This document shows, piece after piece, positions 1 to 10,900 of a DNA stretch of 64,000 nt. Made by a program: the position numbers and the translations under genes. The notes under the pieces were generated by a model. It saw only the letters and a program-made list of their open reading frames with translations. It searched no databases and was not told the DNA's origin. The DNA lies in contig CP142457.1 in assembly GCA_038049695.1 (NCBI GenBank), positions 21,838,501-21,902,500 of the forward strand. The letters run 5' to 3'. Positions within the stretch are counted from its first letter, which is position 1, and each line of letters opens with the position of its first letter. This DNA comes from Cinnamomum chago. Taxonomy: Eukaryota; Streptophyta; Magnoliopsida; Laurales; Lauraceae.

Positions 1-884
1 AAGCATGAAAACATATGATTAAGGAAGGAAGAGCCTACTTGGTGGTTTAACTTCATTAATCCAAGCTTTAGCTTTCCTATTCTTCCCCTTCATCCCTTGG
101 TTCTTTTCCCTTTTGATATGCCTCAATACCTCTCAAGGAGGGGCTTAAAAATCCCAACTTTTGGAAAGGGAAAGAACTCATTTTTATAGCGAAAACAGCC
201 CAACGGCTAGTTTACCCGGTCAACCGGCCATAACAGGCAGGTTAACCGGCCAAGCACAACGGTCATAAAAAGAGCCGTTGTGTTTTGGGTCATCCTGCAC
301 TGTGGCCGGTTAACCGGGCTAACATGGCCGGTTAACCGGCTACACTGCGGGTTGACCACCCCGGTTAACCCCATGGTTAACCCCGCAGCACCAAAATTCC
401 CAAAAAATGCATTTTTCACAGTTTTGCTTGGGGGAACTTTTTGGCCACTAAATCAAGCTTGGAAAACATGTTTTAAAGATTCTAAAGGTTTTTAAAACAT
501 GACATAAAAAGCCTAAAAAGTTTCAAAACTTTTAAAACAAAGGCTTGCTTGATTTCTTGAAAACTATTTTCAAATGAAATTGCATACACAAATGATTCTT
601 TTTGTGATGAATGTATGCAAAACTCAAACCTAAATTCACAAGATGATTTTCCAAATATAATGCACAAGGAATTAGGTTTTCAAAAGAGTTTTGGGTTCTA
701 AAACCAATGCATCCAAGTTTAGAACCAAAACATGCATATAACACAAACTTTTCCAAATCTAAAAACCAATGCATGTATAAAACTAGATTTCAAGTTTATT
801 TAAAAAACCAATGCAAGTGTGTAAATCAAATGATGCTTGAATGAAGATGCATCCATCAAATTGCAACCTACAAAATTCCTAACA
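1..884 (-). repeat. Left LTR (element's 3' LTR), partial
   Basis: This is the first part, in element sense, of the LTR also seen whole at 3898-6296. Matching bases run from 1 to 884 at offset 5412. The true far end lies about 1.5 kb left of the window. It ends in plus-strand AACA at 881-884, immediately followed by the polypurine tract. It carries the same TATA-like box (181-189) and GGTTAACC palindromes (240, 308, 330, 363, 375) as the other copy. Confidence 0.9.
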
Positions 885-885
885 A

Positions 886-896
886 TCTCCCCCTTT
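886..896 (-). other. Polypurine tract (PPT) of the Copia-like element
   Basis: On the minus strand this reads AAAGGGGGAGA, one base before the LTR start TGTTAG. It would prime plus-strand DNA synthesis during reverse transcription. Position directly against the LTR edge fixes both the element's orientation and the LTR boundary. Confidence 0.88.
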
Positions 897-3880
897 GCAA
901 TTTGATGGCAAACACACTCACCGCTGAATTTACACACTTAGTCTTTAGCTCCCCCTCAGCTGGACAAGTCTTGAAATCTTCTTGGATGCTTCTTCTCAAA
1001 GCTTGGGCTCTTGGACTTCAATCTTCATGATGCTTGGAGCTTGATCAACCTTCAAGCTTTCTTTCTTCTTTCTCTCTTTATCCAAGCATCTTCTTTAGCT
1101 TCCAAGCTTTCTTTCTTCTATTAGCTCTCCCCCTTTGACCATGCCTCTTTCTCCCTTTGGCAAGGTATGCATTCTCTCCCTTTGTAGAAGATCATACACA
1201 ACTCTCCCCTTTGGAAGCTTGGACTTTCTCTTCACCCTTTTGAGAACTTGCATAATTTCTCCCCCTTTGCCATTAAATTGCAAAGGTACCTACACACATG
1301 AAACAAAGAAAATACCATTAGTAGCACCTGTTAACAAATGAAATCGAAAATGAAATACATAACAGGCTATCATGTGAGGTAGTAGTCTCTAAGGGCTCAA
1401 AGGCAATCCAAAGGTGAATTTGATCAAAACTAATACTTCTTATGAAGGTTTACACTCCCCCTCAATCCATTCTCTCCTTTTGTCAAACTCTTGACAAAGA
1501 TTTAACTATTAGGTACAAGAAGAAGATGGTTTAACCAAGTGAGGGTCAACTTCAAAGAAAGGATTAGATTCATTTAACTATAAAGCACAATATGATCAAA
1601 TTACCAAAAGAGAGCTAGGTCTAAAGAGAAAAGCAATCATGGATATCAATTGGACAAACAAAGAATACCAATTGAGATTTAGGATATGACTATTAAATCA
1701 ATCACTCTAAAATGGATTTAAAAGTATAACTATTATGAGAAATCCAAATTAGAGCTATCCATGATATGGGGTTTACTTAAACATAGCATCAATCAATATA
1801 ACTTATGAAAATCATATGCTATGTAAAATTTTGAAAATCATTTCATTCAATCAATAAATATGACTTATAAAAGTGCAAATAGAGTGAAATGAAATTCAAA
1901 CATGAAGCCAACCTCAACTAATAACCAACCAATATTATGAACACATAAACATGGTGGTCATGAGATATACCTATATGAGCAAAAGAGGTGGCAACATGAG
2001 CATTATGATGCTAATGGTGTGTGACATGGAACAATCATATTACTTATCAAGTTCAATCCAATGCACACAAGTTTTATCACATTCACAAGAAATCAAATCA
2101 ATCAAACAATATACCAATTGAATCCAATTGAATTTGATAACATGATAAAGAGCAAGAATGTGACAAAATTCCATCAAGCATCATAAATGCATATTCATCA
2201 CTTTTAAAGATATAACTATTGAGTATAGTGATGAACAAGATAAATTGCAATGCACAAGGATATGACTTTGAAATGCATGCAATTTATAAAGTGACTAAAT
2301 CATATGAATTCAACATCTAAGTTATCCATCAAACACATAGAAATATGAGGAATGGATTTCAAAGAGTTTCATATGATCAAGGCACTACTATGAGGTTGAG
2401 ACATGTATAAGGATGTTATCACTTAGAGAATATACATGAATCAACATCATAACCATCCAAATAGAAATGACTATAAGGCATAGAGGATGGATTTGAGTTC
2501 TAGTATGGTTTCAACAAATATAATAAATATCACAACCATACATAGAACAATTTGACATTTGCATAGAGAGGATTAATCAACACTCAAGATCTAACTCATA
2601 CCAATCATCAAAAGAATATAACTATTGTAAACACAAGAAGGTATGAAGTTAAAAGATCAATCTATCATGTAACATCTCCACTCTTAGCAAATGCACTAAG
2701 CTTACAATGCAATGGAAAAGGATATGTGGTTTATACCAAAAGAACTTAGCACATTAAATCACAAATGCACTTAAAAAGCTCAAATACAAGATTTTACTAT
2801 AAAGCACATAAACACTCATTAATTTGCATTAATGAAACTATATACCAAAATAGGCACAAACATGCAAATCAATGAAACCATATCCAACCATGCAATGTAA
2901 GACAACAAAATCAATTTGCATAAAGAATGTAACTCAAATGAGCAAAGATGCAAATTGTTTGTAAAAATTATTTCCTTCCAAAAGATATAATCATAGTTAG
3001 GCACAAGGAAATAAATTCAAGGAAAATGCTTCTAGAAATATAACTAATAAAGCTTAGAACATTTTCCAAAGTTTCTCAAATCACTTCAATGTATGAAATT
3101 CCAACAAAGAATCATTTATAGAATTAAGAGCAAGTGATTTTGAAAAACAAGAAGTGTACTATTGTAAAGTTTTCAATTTGTAAAAACAATAGACACTTAC
3201 AAATTTTCCATACCAAGAGATATAACTTTGAAAACTCAATGGAAAACTAAAGTTGCTTCAAATCATTTGATTTCCAAAAAGGATATAACTATGACAATCA
3301 TCAAATGATTTTCCAACATCAATTGATCATGAAAAGCTAGCTATGAAAGCATTTGTAATCACAATCAATTGATCATGAATAGATATGCACTACAAGAGAT
3401 ATAACTATATGATCAAAATGCAAATCCATCATGAAAAGGTTGCAATCAAAAGATTTTGAAAACCATGAGATATAACTATAAAAGTTCATGAAGACAAAAT
3501 CAAATGATCACAAAGAAACATTGCATTAAAGAGATGAGACTATAAAGAAACAAAATGCAAATGTATCATGACCAACAAAAAGATATAACTAAGAAGCTTA
3601 GGTTGGTCTAGGGGTATCAAGGCCTTAAGGTTACTCAAATAGTCTACCTTTGAAAAATCACCTAAGGTCTTGAAAATGTGTCCTTGAGAGATCACTTTGA
3701 GGACTCACCAACTCTAGAAGATAAAACTTAGAAAAGTCTTAGAGTGGTGCAAAGAGGCTAGGGAAATTTCAATTTCAATCATAGTGGAAATCTTTAAAAA
3801 GTTATGCAATAAAAACACAACACTAGGGTTCAAATCTATCAAGGATCAACTCCGGGTTGTTAAGCCCTAAAATGGAGTAA

Positions 3881-3895
3881 CCCGCTCTGATACCA
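3881..3895 (-). other. Primer binding site, initiator-Met tRNA type
   Basis: On the minus strand this reads TGGTATCAGAGCGGG, two bases after the LTR end (ACTTACA). TGGTATCAGAGC is the standard plant retrotransposon PBS complementary to the 3' end of initiator methionine tRNA. It shows that the 3898-6296 LTR is the 5' LTR and that the element is transcribed leftward. Confidence 0.92.
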
Positions 3896-4163
3896 CTTGT
3901 AAGTCCATGGGGATCCGAACCCTAGAGGGGGGGTGAATAGGGTGAGCTTCAACTATGACCAATTTTAATCAATTTTAACTTCTTTAAAACAAACTAGTCA
4001 CATGTGATGATTAAACATACAAGATGCGGAAGCTAACAAAAGAATCACCACAAAGCAATCACCATTACACAAGTATTTATAGTGGTTCGGCCTCAATGCC
4101 TACATCCACTACCGGCTTGTGATCCAACACCCCACCGGATTTCCACTATTTATGCTTTTCAAT

Positions 4164-4334
4164 AGGCTAAGCAATAACCTTTACAATATGCTTTCCAAGG
4201 CTAAGCAATAACCTTTACATTGATGTTTTTCAAGGCTTAACATCAACCTATACACTATGCTTTTATAGGCTAAGCAATAACCTCTTCAACATGCTTTCCA
4301 AGGCTAAGCAATAACCTCTTCAACCACAAGGTTG
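4164..4334. repeat. 34-35-bp tandem repeat in the LTR, about five copies
   Basis: Copies begin with AGGCTAAGCAATAACC or a close variant at 4164, 4198, 4233, 4267 and 4301, a spacing of 34, 35, 34 and 34 bp. The third copy is the most diverged. In element sense it lies near the end of the LTR, in the presumptive U5 or R part. Confidence 0.85.
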
Positions 4335-4475
4335 GTTATCTCACTAAGTTAGTGTCTTTAATACACTTGATGGAGATACAAATAAGCTCATTACATTGCC
4401 TCTTAAATAGGCGGATATGGAAGTGAAAAACAAATACACACTCACACTATGAATGCAAAGATGAAAACAAATGAA

Positions 4476-4492
4476 GTGTGTGTGTGTGTGTG
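4476..4492. repeat. (TG)n microsatellite in the LTR
   Basis: An uninterrupted GT/TG run of about eight repeats inside the LTR. Confidence 0.9.
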
Positions 4493-4826
4493 ATCCTCAA
4501 TCATTTTGAAAATGAAAGTTCATAAATGTATGCCTAAGGCTTTTGAAAATGTTAGCTCATAAAACATTTATGATTGAGGATGTAATGCAATCACATGTTA
4601 AAAGTAACAACTTGTTAATGATATCAAAGTTACACAAGTTGTATGAAATGGATTAGCTCTAAACATGTGATGCATAGGGATGTCAATCAAATCATCAATG
4701 TAGCTCAAAACATAAAAATAGATTTGATTGAAATGAGGGGACAAATCATATGTAATTATAAAGACAACTTGAAAATGATTTACCAATCAAAGTAAGGCAA
4801 GTTGTGAAACATTAAAACAATAATAC

Positions 4827-5422
4827 ACATATGATTTGTAATGATGTTGAATCCAAAACATAAGATACATTTGAAAGAGATTTTCTTATGATGGAAAACA
4901 ACACCCAAAGATTCAACAAAGTATATGAATCATGTTACATATTTCATTAACATGATCTACTTAGATTTACCAAAGATAAAGTACTACTTTGATGAATCAA
5001 TGGTGATGTATCCAAAACAATAGATCTATTCAAAATATAACACATGCTAAGGATACAACACATCATAGGTTAACATGTTACAAAGATTTACCAATGATAA
5101 AACAAAACATGAAAACATATGATTTGTAAAGAAGTTGAATCCAAAACATAAGATAGTTTTGAAAGTGATTTTCTTATGATGGAAAACAACAACAAAAGAT
5201 TCAACCAAGTATAGGAATCATGTTACATATGATTTACCAACTTTCTTTCATTAACATGATCTACTTAGATTTACCAAAGTTAAGTACTACTTGGATTGAA
5301 TCATATGGTGTTGTATCCAAAACAATAAATCAACTCAAAACATAAAATATGTTAAGGACACAACACAAACATAGTTTAACATGCTAGAAATGATTTACCA
5401 AAAATAAAACAAAAGCATGAAA
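4827..5422. repeat. Diverged tandem duplication of about 300 bp inside the LTR
   Basis: Copy 1 is about 4827-5114 and copy 2 about 5115-5422. Both begin ACATATGATTTGTAA and share, in order, TTGAATCCAAAACATAAGAT, TTTCTTATGATGGAAAACAA, AACATGATCTACTTAGATTT and GTATCCAAAACAATA. Copy 2 has about 20 extra bases near 5237-5256. A third ACATATGATT at 5423 marks the start of the following LTR part, as expected of a tandem copy end. The divergence between copies far exceeds that between the two LTRs, so the duplication is an old family feature. Confidence 0.85.
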
Positions 5423-5592
5423 ACATATGATTAAGGAAGGAAGAGCCTACTTGGTGGTTTAACTTCATTAATCCAAGCTTTAGCTTTCCTATTCTTCCCC
5501 TTCATCCCTTGGTTCTTTTCCCTTTTGATATGCCTCAATACCTCTCAAGGAGGGGCTTAAAAATCCCAACTTTTGGAAAGGGAAAGAACTCA

Positions 5593-5601
5593 TTTTTATA
5601 G
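5593..5601 (-). promoter_or_regulatory. TATA-like box of the LTR promoter
   Basis: The minus strand reads CTATAAAAA about 700 bp into the LTR in element sense, just downstream of the GGTTAACC cluster. This is where a U3 core promoter would be expected, with transcription starting some 25-35 bp further left. The equivalent box in the left LTR is at 181-189; one of the two LTR differences (191/5603) lies immediately upstream of it. Function is inferred from motif and position only. Confidence 0.55.
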
Positions 5602-5629
5602 CCAAAACAGCCCAACGGCTAGTTTACCC

Positions 5630-5794
5630 GGTCAACCGGCCATAACAGGCAGGTTAACCGGCCAAGCACAACGGTCATAAAAAGAGCCGTTGTGTTTTGG
5701 GTCATCCTGCACTGTGGCCGGTTAACCGGGCTAACATGGCCGGTTAACCGGCTACACTGCGGGTTGACCACCCCGGTTAACCCCATGGTTAACC
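5630..5794. promoter_or_regulatory. Cluster of GGTTAACC palindromes in U3, putative enhancer
   Basis: Five perfect GGTTAACC palindromes at 5652, 5720, 5742, 5775 and 5787, with variants GGTCAACC at 5630 and GGTTGACC at 5762, all within 165 bp upstream of the TATA-like box in element sense. Several are extended by flanking CCGG. The same sites recur in the left LTR at 218-382. GGTTAA resembles the core of plant GT-element sites bound by trihelix factors. That assignment is an inference. Confidence 0.5.
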
Positions 5795-6296
5795 CCGCAG
5801 CACCAAAATTCCCAAAAAATGCATTTTTCACAGTTTTGCTTGGGGGAACTTTTTGGCCACTAAATCAAGCTTGGAAAACATGTTTTAAAGATTCTAAAGG
5901 TTTTTAAAACATGACATAAAAAGCCTAAAAAGTTTCAAAACTTTTAAAACAAAGGCTTGCTTGATTTCTTGAAAACTATTTTCAAATGAAATTGCATACA
6001 CAAATGATTCTTTTTGTGATGAATGTATGCAAAACTCAAACCTAAATTCACAAGATGATTTTCCAAATATAATGCACAAGGAATTAGGTTTTCAAAAGAG
6101 TTTTGGGTTCTAAAACCAATGCATCCAAGTTTAGAACCAAAACATGCATATAACACAAACTTTTCCAAATCTAAAAACCAATGCATGTATAAAACTAGAT
6201 TTTAAGTTTATTTAAAAAACCAATGCAAGTGTGTAAATCAAATGATGCTTGAATGAAGATGCATCCATCAAATTGCAACCTACAAAATTCCTAACA

Positions 6297-7969
6297 ATCG
6301 CATCTCATCCCAAAATCCCTTCATATGGATTTAGAGGCGTACGACAAGACAAGGACACCCGAAACCCTTTTTAGTTTAAAACTTGATCCCGGATATTTCT
6401 TGAGGTTGCCTTTGTACACAGAGTTGCAAGAAACACAGTGTGGAGTCAACAATTTCCTAAGGCCGCAAAGATTCTGCTTTAGTACAAATGTATCGTACAT
6501 CGCGCGCGATGTTCGGGTTTTCTCCTTTACAACCGGAGAACTCCCCGAAAGTGTTTACCATACCCAAGGTTCGCCCGAAACCCGTCTTAAACCGAAAAGT
6601 AGGTTGAAATATCCTAAAAGGTGCATCTCAACCCAGAATACCTTCAAATAGAGTTCGAGGCGTGAGACAAGAGAAGGACACCAGAAACCCCTTCTAGAGT
6701 AAAATGTGATCCTGAAATTTTCTAGAGGGAGTCTTTGGACCAAGAGTCGCATTAAAACACACTGTAGAGTCAACCATATTCTTGAGCCGCATAGATTGTG
6801 TTTTCGTACCAAAGAACCGTACGACCCGCACGAAGTACGGGTTTTCGCCTTTACAAACACTGAACTTCCCGAATGTGTTTTCCTTACCCAAGATTCGCCC
6901 GAAACCCGTTTTAAACCGAAAAGTAGCTCGAAATATCTTAAAGAGCGCATCTCAACCCAGAATCCCTTCAAATGGATTTGGAGCCGTAAGGAAAGACAGA
7001 GACACCCGAAACCCCATTTAGAGTAAGACGCAATCCCGGATTTTTCCAAAGGTAGTCTTTGGACCAAGAGTCGCATGAAACACAGTGTTGACTCAACAAC
7101 TTTCTAGAGCCGCACAGATTATGTTTTCGTTCAAAAGTACCGTACGACCCTCGTATGAAGTTCCGGTTTTCGCCCTAGCAAACACTGAACTCCCCGAAAG
7201 TGATTTCCACACCCAAGATTGACCCGAAACCCGTAGTAAACCGAAGAGTAGCTCGGAATATCCTAAAAATCGCATATCATCCCAAAATCCCTTTATATGG
7301 ATTTAGAGGCGTACGACAAGACAAGGACACCCGAAACCCTTTTTAGTTTAGAACTTGATCCCGGATATTTCTAGAGGTTGCCTTTGTACACAGAGTCGCA
7401 AGAAACACAGTGTGGAGTCAACAATTTCCTAGAGCTGCAAAGATTTTGCTTTATTACAAAAGTATCGTACGTCCCGCGCGAAGTTCGGGTTTTCTCCTTT
7501 ACAACCAGAGAACTCCCCAAAATTGTTTACCATACCCAAGGTTCGCCCGAAACCCGTTTAAAACCGAAAAGTAGCTCGAAATATCCTAAAAGGTGCATCT
7601 CAACCCAGAATACCTTCAAATGGATTTCGAGGCGTGAGACAAGAGAAGGATACCCGAAACCCCTTCAAGAGTAAAACATGATCTTGTAATTTTCTAGAGG
7701 GACTCTTTGGACCAAGAGTCGCATAAAAACACAATGTAGAGACAACCATATTCTCGAGTCGCATAGATTGTGTTTACGTACTGAAGGACCGTTTGACCCG
7801 CAAGAAGTTCGGGTTTTCGCCTTTACAAACACTGAACTCCCCGAATGTGTTTTCCTTACCCGAGATTCGTCCGAAACCCGTTTTAAACCGAAAAGTAGCT
7901 CGAAATATCTTAAAGAGCGCATCTCAACCCAGAATACCTTCAAATGGATTTCGAGGCGTGAGGAAAGAC
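6297..7969. repeat. Satellite array, left part (about 5.2 monomers)
   Basis: Satellite of the same A-B-C trimer family as 12219-64000, bounded by the Copia LTR on the left and the LINE on the right. It starts inside a C monomer (ATCGCATCTCATCCC), exactly where intact C monomers read CCTAAAAATCGCATCTC. The first five bases, ATCGC, would be the right-hand target duplication. A-type monomers start at 6406 and 7378. The segment matches 12494 to about 14140 at a constant offset of 6196. Subtracting the LINE and its target duplication gives 1941 bp, so it was one of two tandem two-trimer copies. Short open frames here are periodic shadows, not genes. Confidence 0.93.
7964..7969. repeat. Left target-site duplication of the LINE (AAAGAC)
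   Basis: AAAGAC occurs at 7964-7969 just before LINE sequence and again at 12216-12221 where poly(A) runs back into satellite. Intact B monomers read GGAAAGACAGAGACACCC at this point, so the satellite resumes in register with nothing lost. The A's of the right copy merge with the tail, so the true length is ambiguous (3 to 6 bp). Confidence 0.6.
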
Positions 7970-7996
7970 TGAGGTGAGAAATAAACCACGTTCCTC

Positions 7997-10900
7997 ATGA
8001 AATACATCTTCTGGAATGTTCGAGGGCTTAACAGACCCTCCATGCAGTTAGAGGTGAGAAATAAAATAAAGTATTTGAAGCTTGATATGATTATGCTGCT
8101 AGAAACAAAAGTGAAGGCCTCCTCTGTACACTATCTTGCCAATTCTATCCTTCCTACTGGATGGGTCCATAATTCTAATCTTACTGAATGTTCTTCAGCT
8201 AGGATATGGCTGTTATGGAATCCTCGAGTTCTTCTTGTCCATACCTTACAGCAATCTGCCCAGGCAATTCACTGTGATGTCATTTGTAGGAATGTGCAGT
8301 TCGAACTCACTGCGTGCTATGGCTACAATACCCATATGCAGCGACGAGATCTTTGGCGATTTCTCAGGGATAAATCCAAGACTGTATCTAAACCCTGGAT
8401 GGTGGCTGGTGACTTTAATAATATCAGGTGGGTTCATGAAAAGTCTGGGGGAGCTACCCCTCGTGCGGTTGGTCTTATAGAGTTTAATGATTGCATTCAG
8501 GATGCTGGGTTAGTTGATCTTCCTCTCCAAGGGCCTTATTTCACTTGGTCTAATTCAAGTATTGGTGCAGCTAGAATTGACAGTAAGTTGGATAGAGTAT
8601 TGGTAAACGCAGAGTTTTTTACCTCTAATCCTTTTAAGGGAGCGGTTCTTCTGCCAGGTATATCAGATCATTCTCCCTTGCTACTATATGCGCATCAGAA
8701 TTCCCATATCAAATCTCCGTTCAGATACTTCAATCATTGGGCAAAGCTTCCTGGCTTCTTTGAGATAGTAAGAAAGGCATGGAGTACTGAGATCCGTGGG
8801 ACACCTTTGTATAGGGTGGTTCAAAAGCTCCGTCTGGTCAAGCATCATCTTCTGGAATGGACGAAGTCACAGTCTTCATTATCCACTCGTCTGGCAGAAG
8901 CTACTTCACAGTTGAATGCTATTCAGAGGTCTTTGGTGGGGGACCCGGGTAATTCTACCCTTCATGCAGAGGAAAGAGGGGCGAGAGTTCATCTTGATAA
9001 TCTTCTCAAGGCTGAGGAGAGTATGTATAAACAGAAGTCAAGAGATCTTGCTGTGAATCTGGGAGATATCAACACTAAATACTTTTATCGGTTGATGAAA
9101 ACGCGACAAACTAAGTCTTTCATATCTCAAATTGTTGATTTGGAAGGCAACACTTATTCTGATCATTCAGGTATTGCCGCGACTTTTGTTTCTCACTTTC
9201 AAAATATTATGGCTCCTACTGTTGCAAATCAGAATCCGGACCTCACTCATCTTACTCCTCATGCATATGTAACTGATGAAGATGCACACGTCCTTCTTAG
9301 GCCAGTTACCATTGCTGAAATTGAAGAGGCCATCAAGAATGCTAATCCTCATAAAGCTCCTGGGCCTGATGGATTCAATGCTCACTTCTTTAAGGTGTGC
9401 TGGCCCATTATTGGAAATGATGTATGTGATAGCATCATTGATTTTTTCAAGCATGGTTTGATGCTTAAGCAGTTGAAACACACCTTTATAGTGCTGGTTC
9501 CCAAAACTGAGGATGCTTGCTCGCCTGATAAATTTAGGCCTATTGCCCTCACAAATGAGCTTTATAAAATTATTTCCCGAATCTTGCTGAATCGGTTGAA
9601 GCCAATTGTTGGAAAGATTGTGGGGCCTATGCAGTCAGCATTTGTTCCAGGGAGAAACATTACTGATAATATCCTGCTAGCCCAAGATTTACTCCATAAC
9701 TTTCATTTAAAACGGGGAATCCCTCGAATGTGTCTAAAGCTTGATCTTGCTAAAGCTTATGATAGTGTTCGATGGGATTTCTTGGAGTCTGCCCTTCGAG
9801 CTCTTCGGTTCCCAGGCCATTTTATTAAAGTGCTCATGGAATGTGTTACTCAAGCTCAGTTCTCGATTCTGGTTAATGGCAGTTCTGAAGGTTTCTTTAA
9901 AGGAACTAGAGGATTGCGGCAGGGATGCCCCCTTTCCCCCTTTTTATTTACTATTGTTATGGAGTATTTCTCTCTTATGATGGCACAGTATGCTGATAGT
10001 CATTTGATCCCCTCTCCCTTTGTGAAAGGAAATATCACAGTGTCACATTTGATGTTTGCTGATGATCTTATGGTGTTTAGCAAAGCTTCTCCTTATGCGG
10101 CAGCAAACTTAAAGCATTTTTTAGACAATTTCAAGCAGTTTACAGGTTTGGGTGTAAATTGGTCAAAGAGTGCCATATTCTTTGCAAATTGTCCGATTGA
10201 GGAGGAGATGGCTATATCATCTATCTTACATATTCCGCAGGCAAATCTTCCGGTTAAATATCTTGGTCTACCATTATCTTCAAAGAAATTGAACTTCAAT
10301 GATTGCCAGCCTATCCTATCCAAAATTCAGCAGCGGTTAGCAGGTTGGAAAGCTAAAGCTTTGTCTTATGCTGGTAGAGTTGAATTAATAAGATCAACTC
10401 TTTCCTCCTTTCATCTATTCTGGGCTTCGGTCTATCTTCTTCCTCAAGCAATTCTGCATGCTCTGGATCGTCAGGTGAGGGATTTCTTCTGGAATTGTTG
10501 GTCATCTTCTTATATTCATCCTATTGCATGGGCCTCCATCTGTAAGCCAATCCATGCTGGAGGGCTTGGTATTCGATCCATTTATGGCACATCTAAAGCT
10601 GCTCTCTTAAGGCAAGTGTGGCAGATTGTTCTCAATAAAACCACTTGCTGGAATATTTGGGTTCATGCGAGATATCTTCGAGGCAATACCATCTTGGATG
10701 TTCCAGTTCCAAGGCAAGCTTCATGGGGATGGAAGAGCATTTTGGCTCTTCGGCCACTTGCTAAACATCATATTAAATTTTTGATTGGCAATGGGCATGT
10801 TACCAAATTTTGGACGGATCCTTGGTTGAATGGAGGACGACTTAAAGATCGCTATGGGGATAGAGCAATCTATGACATGGGTCTTGGGGCGGATGTGTGC

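Larger units (their letters stand above)
885..3897 (-). mobile_element. Internal region of the Copia-like element, no coding capacity
   Basis: About 3 kb of A+T-rich DNA between PBS and PPT. The longest open frames are about 60 codons and none shows gag, protease, integrase or RT motifs, so it is neither an intact pol nor an obvious decayed one. What it holds: several PPT-like C5T3 tracts at 886-1463, and from about 1680 to 3600 many irregularly spaced copies of a GATATAACTA-like motif. In element sense, a short unrecognised open stretch just after the PBS (about 3740 to 3580) could be a gag remnant, but I cannot support that. The loss of coding sequence with retention of cis signals is the definition of a LARD-type derivative. 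Confidence 0.75.
1..6296 (-). mobile_element. Non-autonomous Copia-like LTR retrotransposon (LARD-like), left end cut by window
   Basis: Seen: bases 1-884 recur at 5413-6296 (constant offset 5412), bounding about 3 kb of unique sequence. Read on the minus strand, a 2399-bp LTR (6296 to 3898, TGT...ACA ends) is followed after 2 nt by a primer binding site complementary to the 3' end of plant initiator-Met tRNA. A polypurine tract lies directly before the other LTR (884 to 1). Known: this tRNA and the GGGGGAGA-type tract before a TGTTAG LTR start are typical of plant Copia elements. No frame in the interior resembles gag, protease, integrase, RT or RNase H, so it must be mobilised in trans by an autonomous relative. 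LTR identity is near complete (two mismatches seen, at 191/5603 and about 791/6203), so it moved recently. The right flank at 6297 is satellite; the left flank and its target duplication lie outside the window. Confidence 0.88.
3898..6296 (-). repeat. Right LTR (element's 5' LTR), complete, 2399 bp
   Basis: Begins TGTAAG and ends CCTAACA on the plus strand, so it has the TGT...ACA inverted ends expected of an LTR. The proximal end carries the CTAGAGGGGGGGTGAATAGG string (3922-3941) and a GGTTCGGC...CCTACATCCACT block near 4083-4111, both of which I recognise as recurrent in plant Copia LTRs. Inside it are a 34-bp minisatellite (4164-4334), a TG microsatellite (4476-4492), a 300-bp tandem duplication (4827-5422) and a promoter-like region (5593-5794). 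The boundary at 6296 is sharp: satellite sequence starts at 6297. Confidence 0.9.

Noticed and set aside
1095-4786. Frames of about 60 codons in the Copia interior as possible gag or env
   Set aside because: Too short and without zinc knuckle, protease, integrase or RT motifs.
207-6186. Short frames of 60-80 codons in the LTRs, such as those at 207-419 and 5619-5831
   Set aside because: They fall in the palindrome-rich U3 region or A+T-rich LTR sequence, with no recognisable product.
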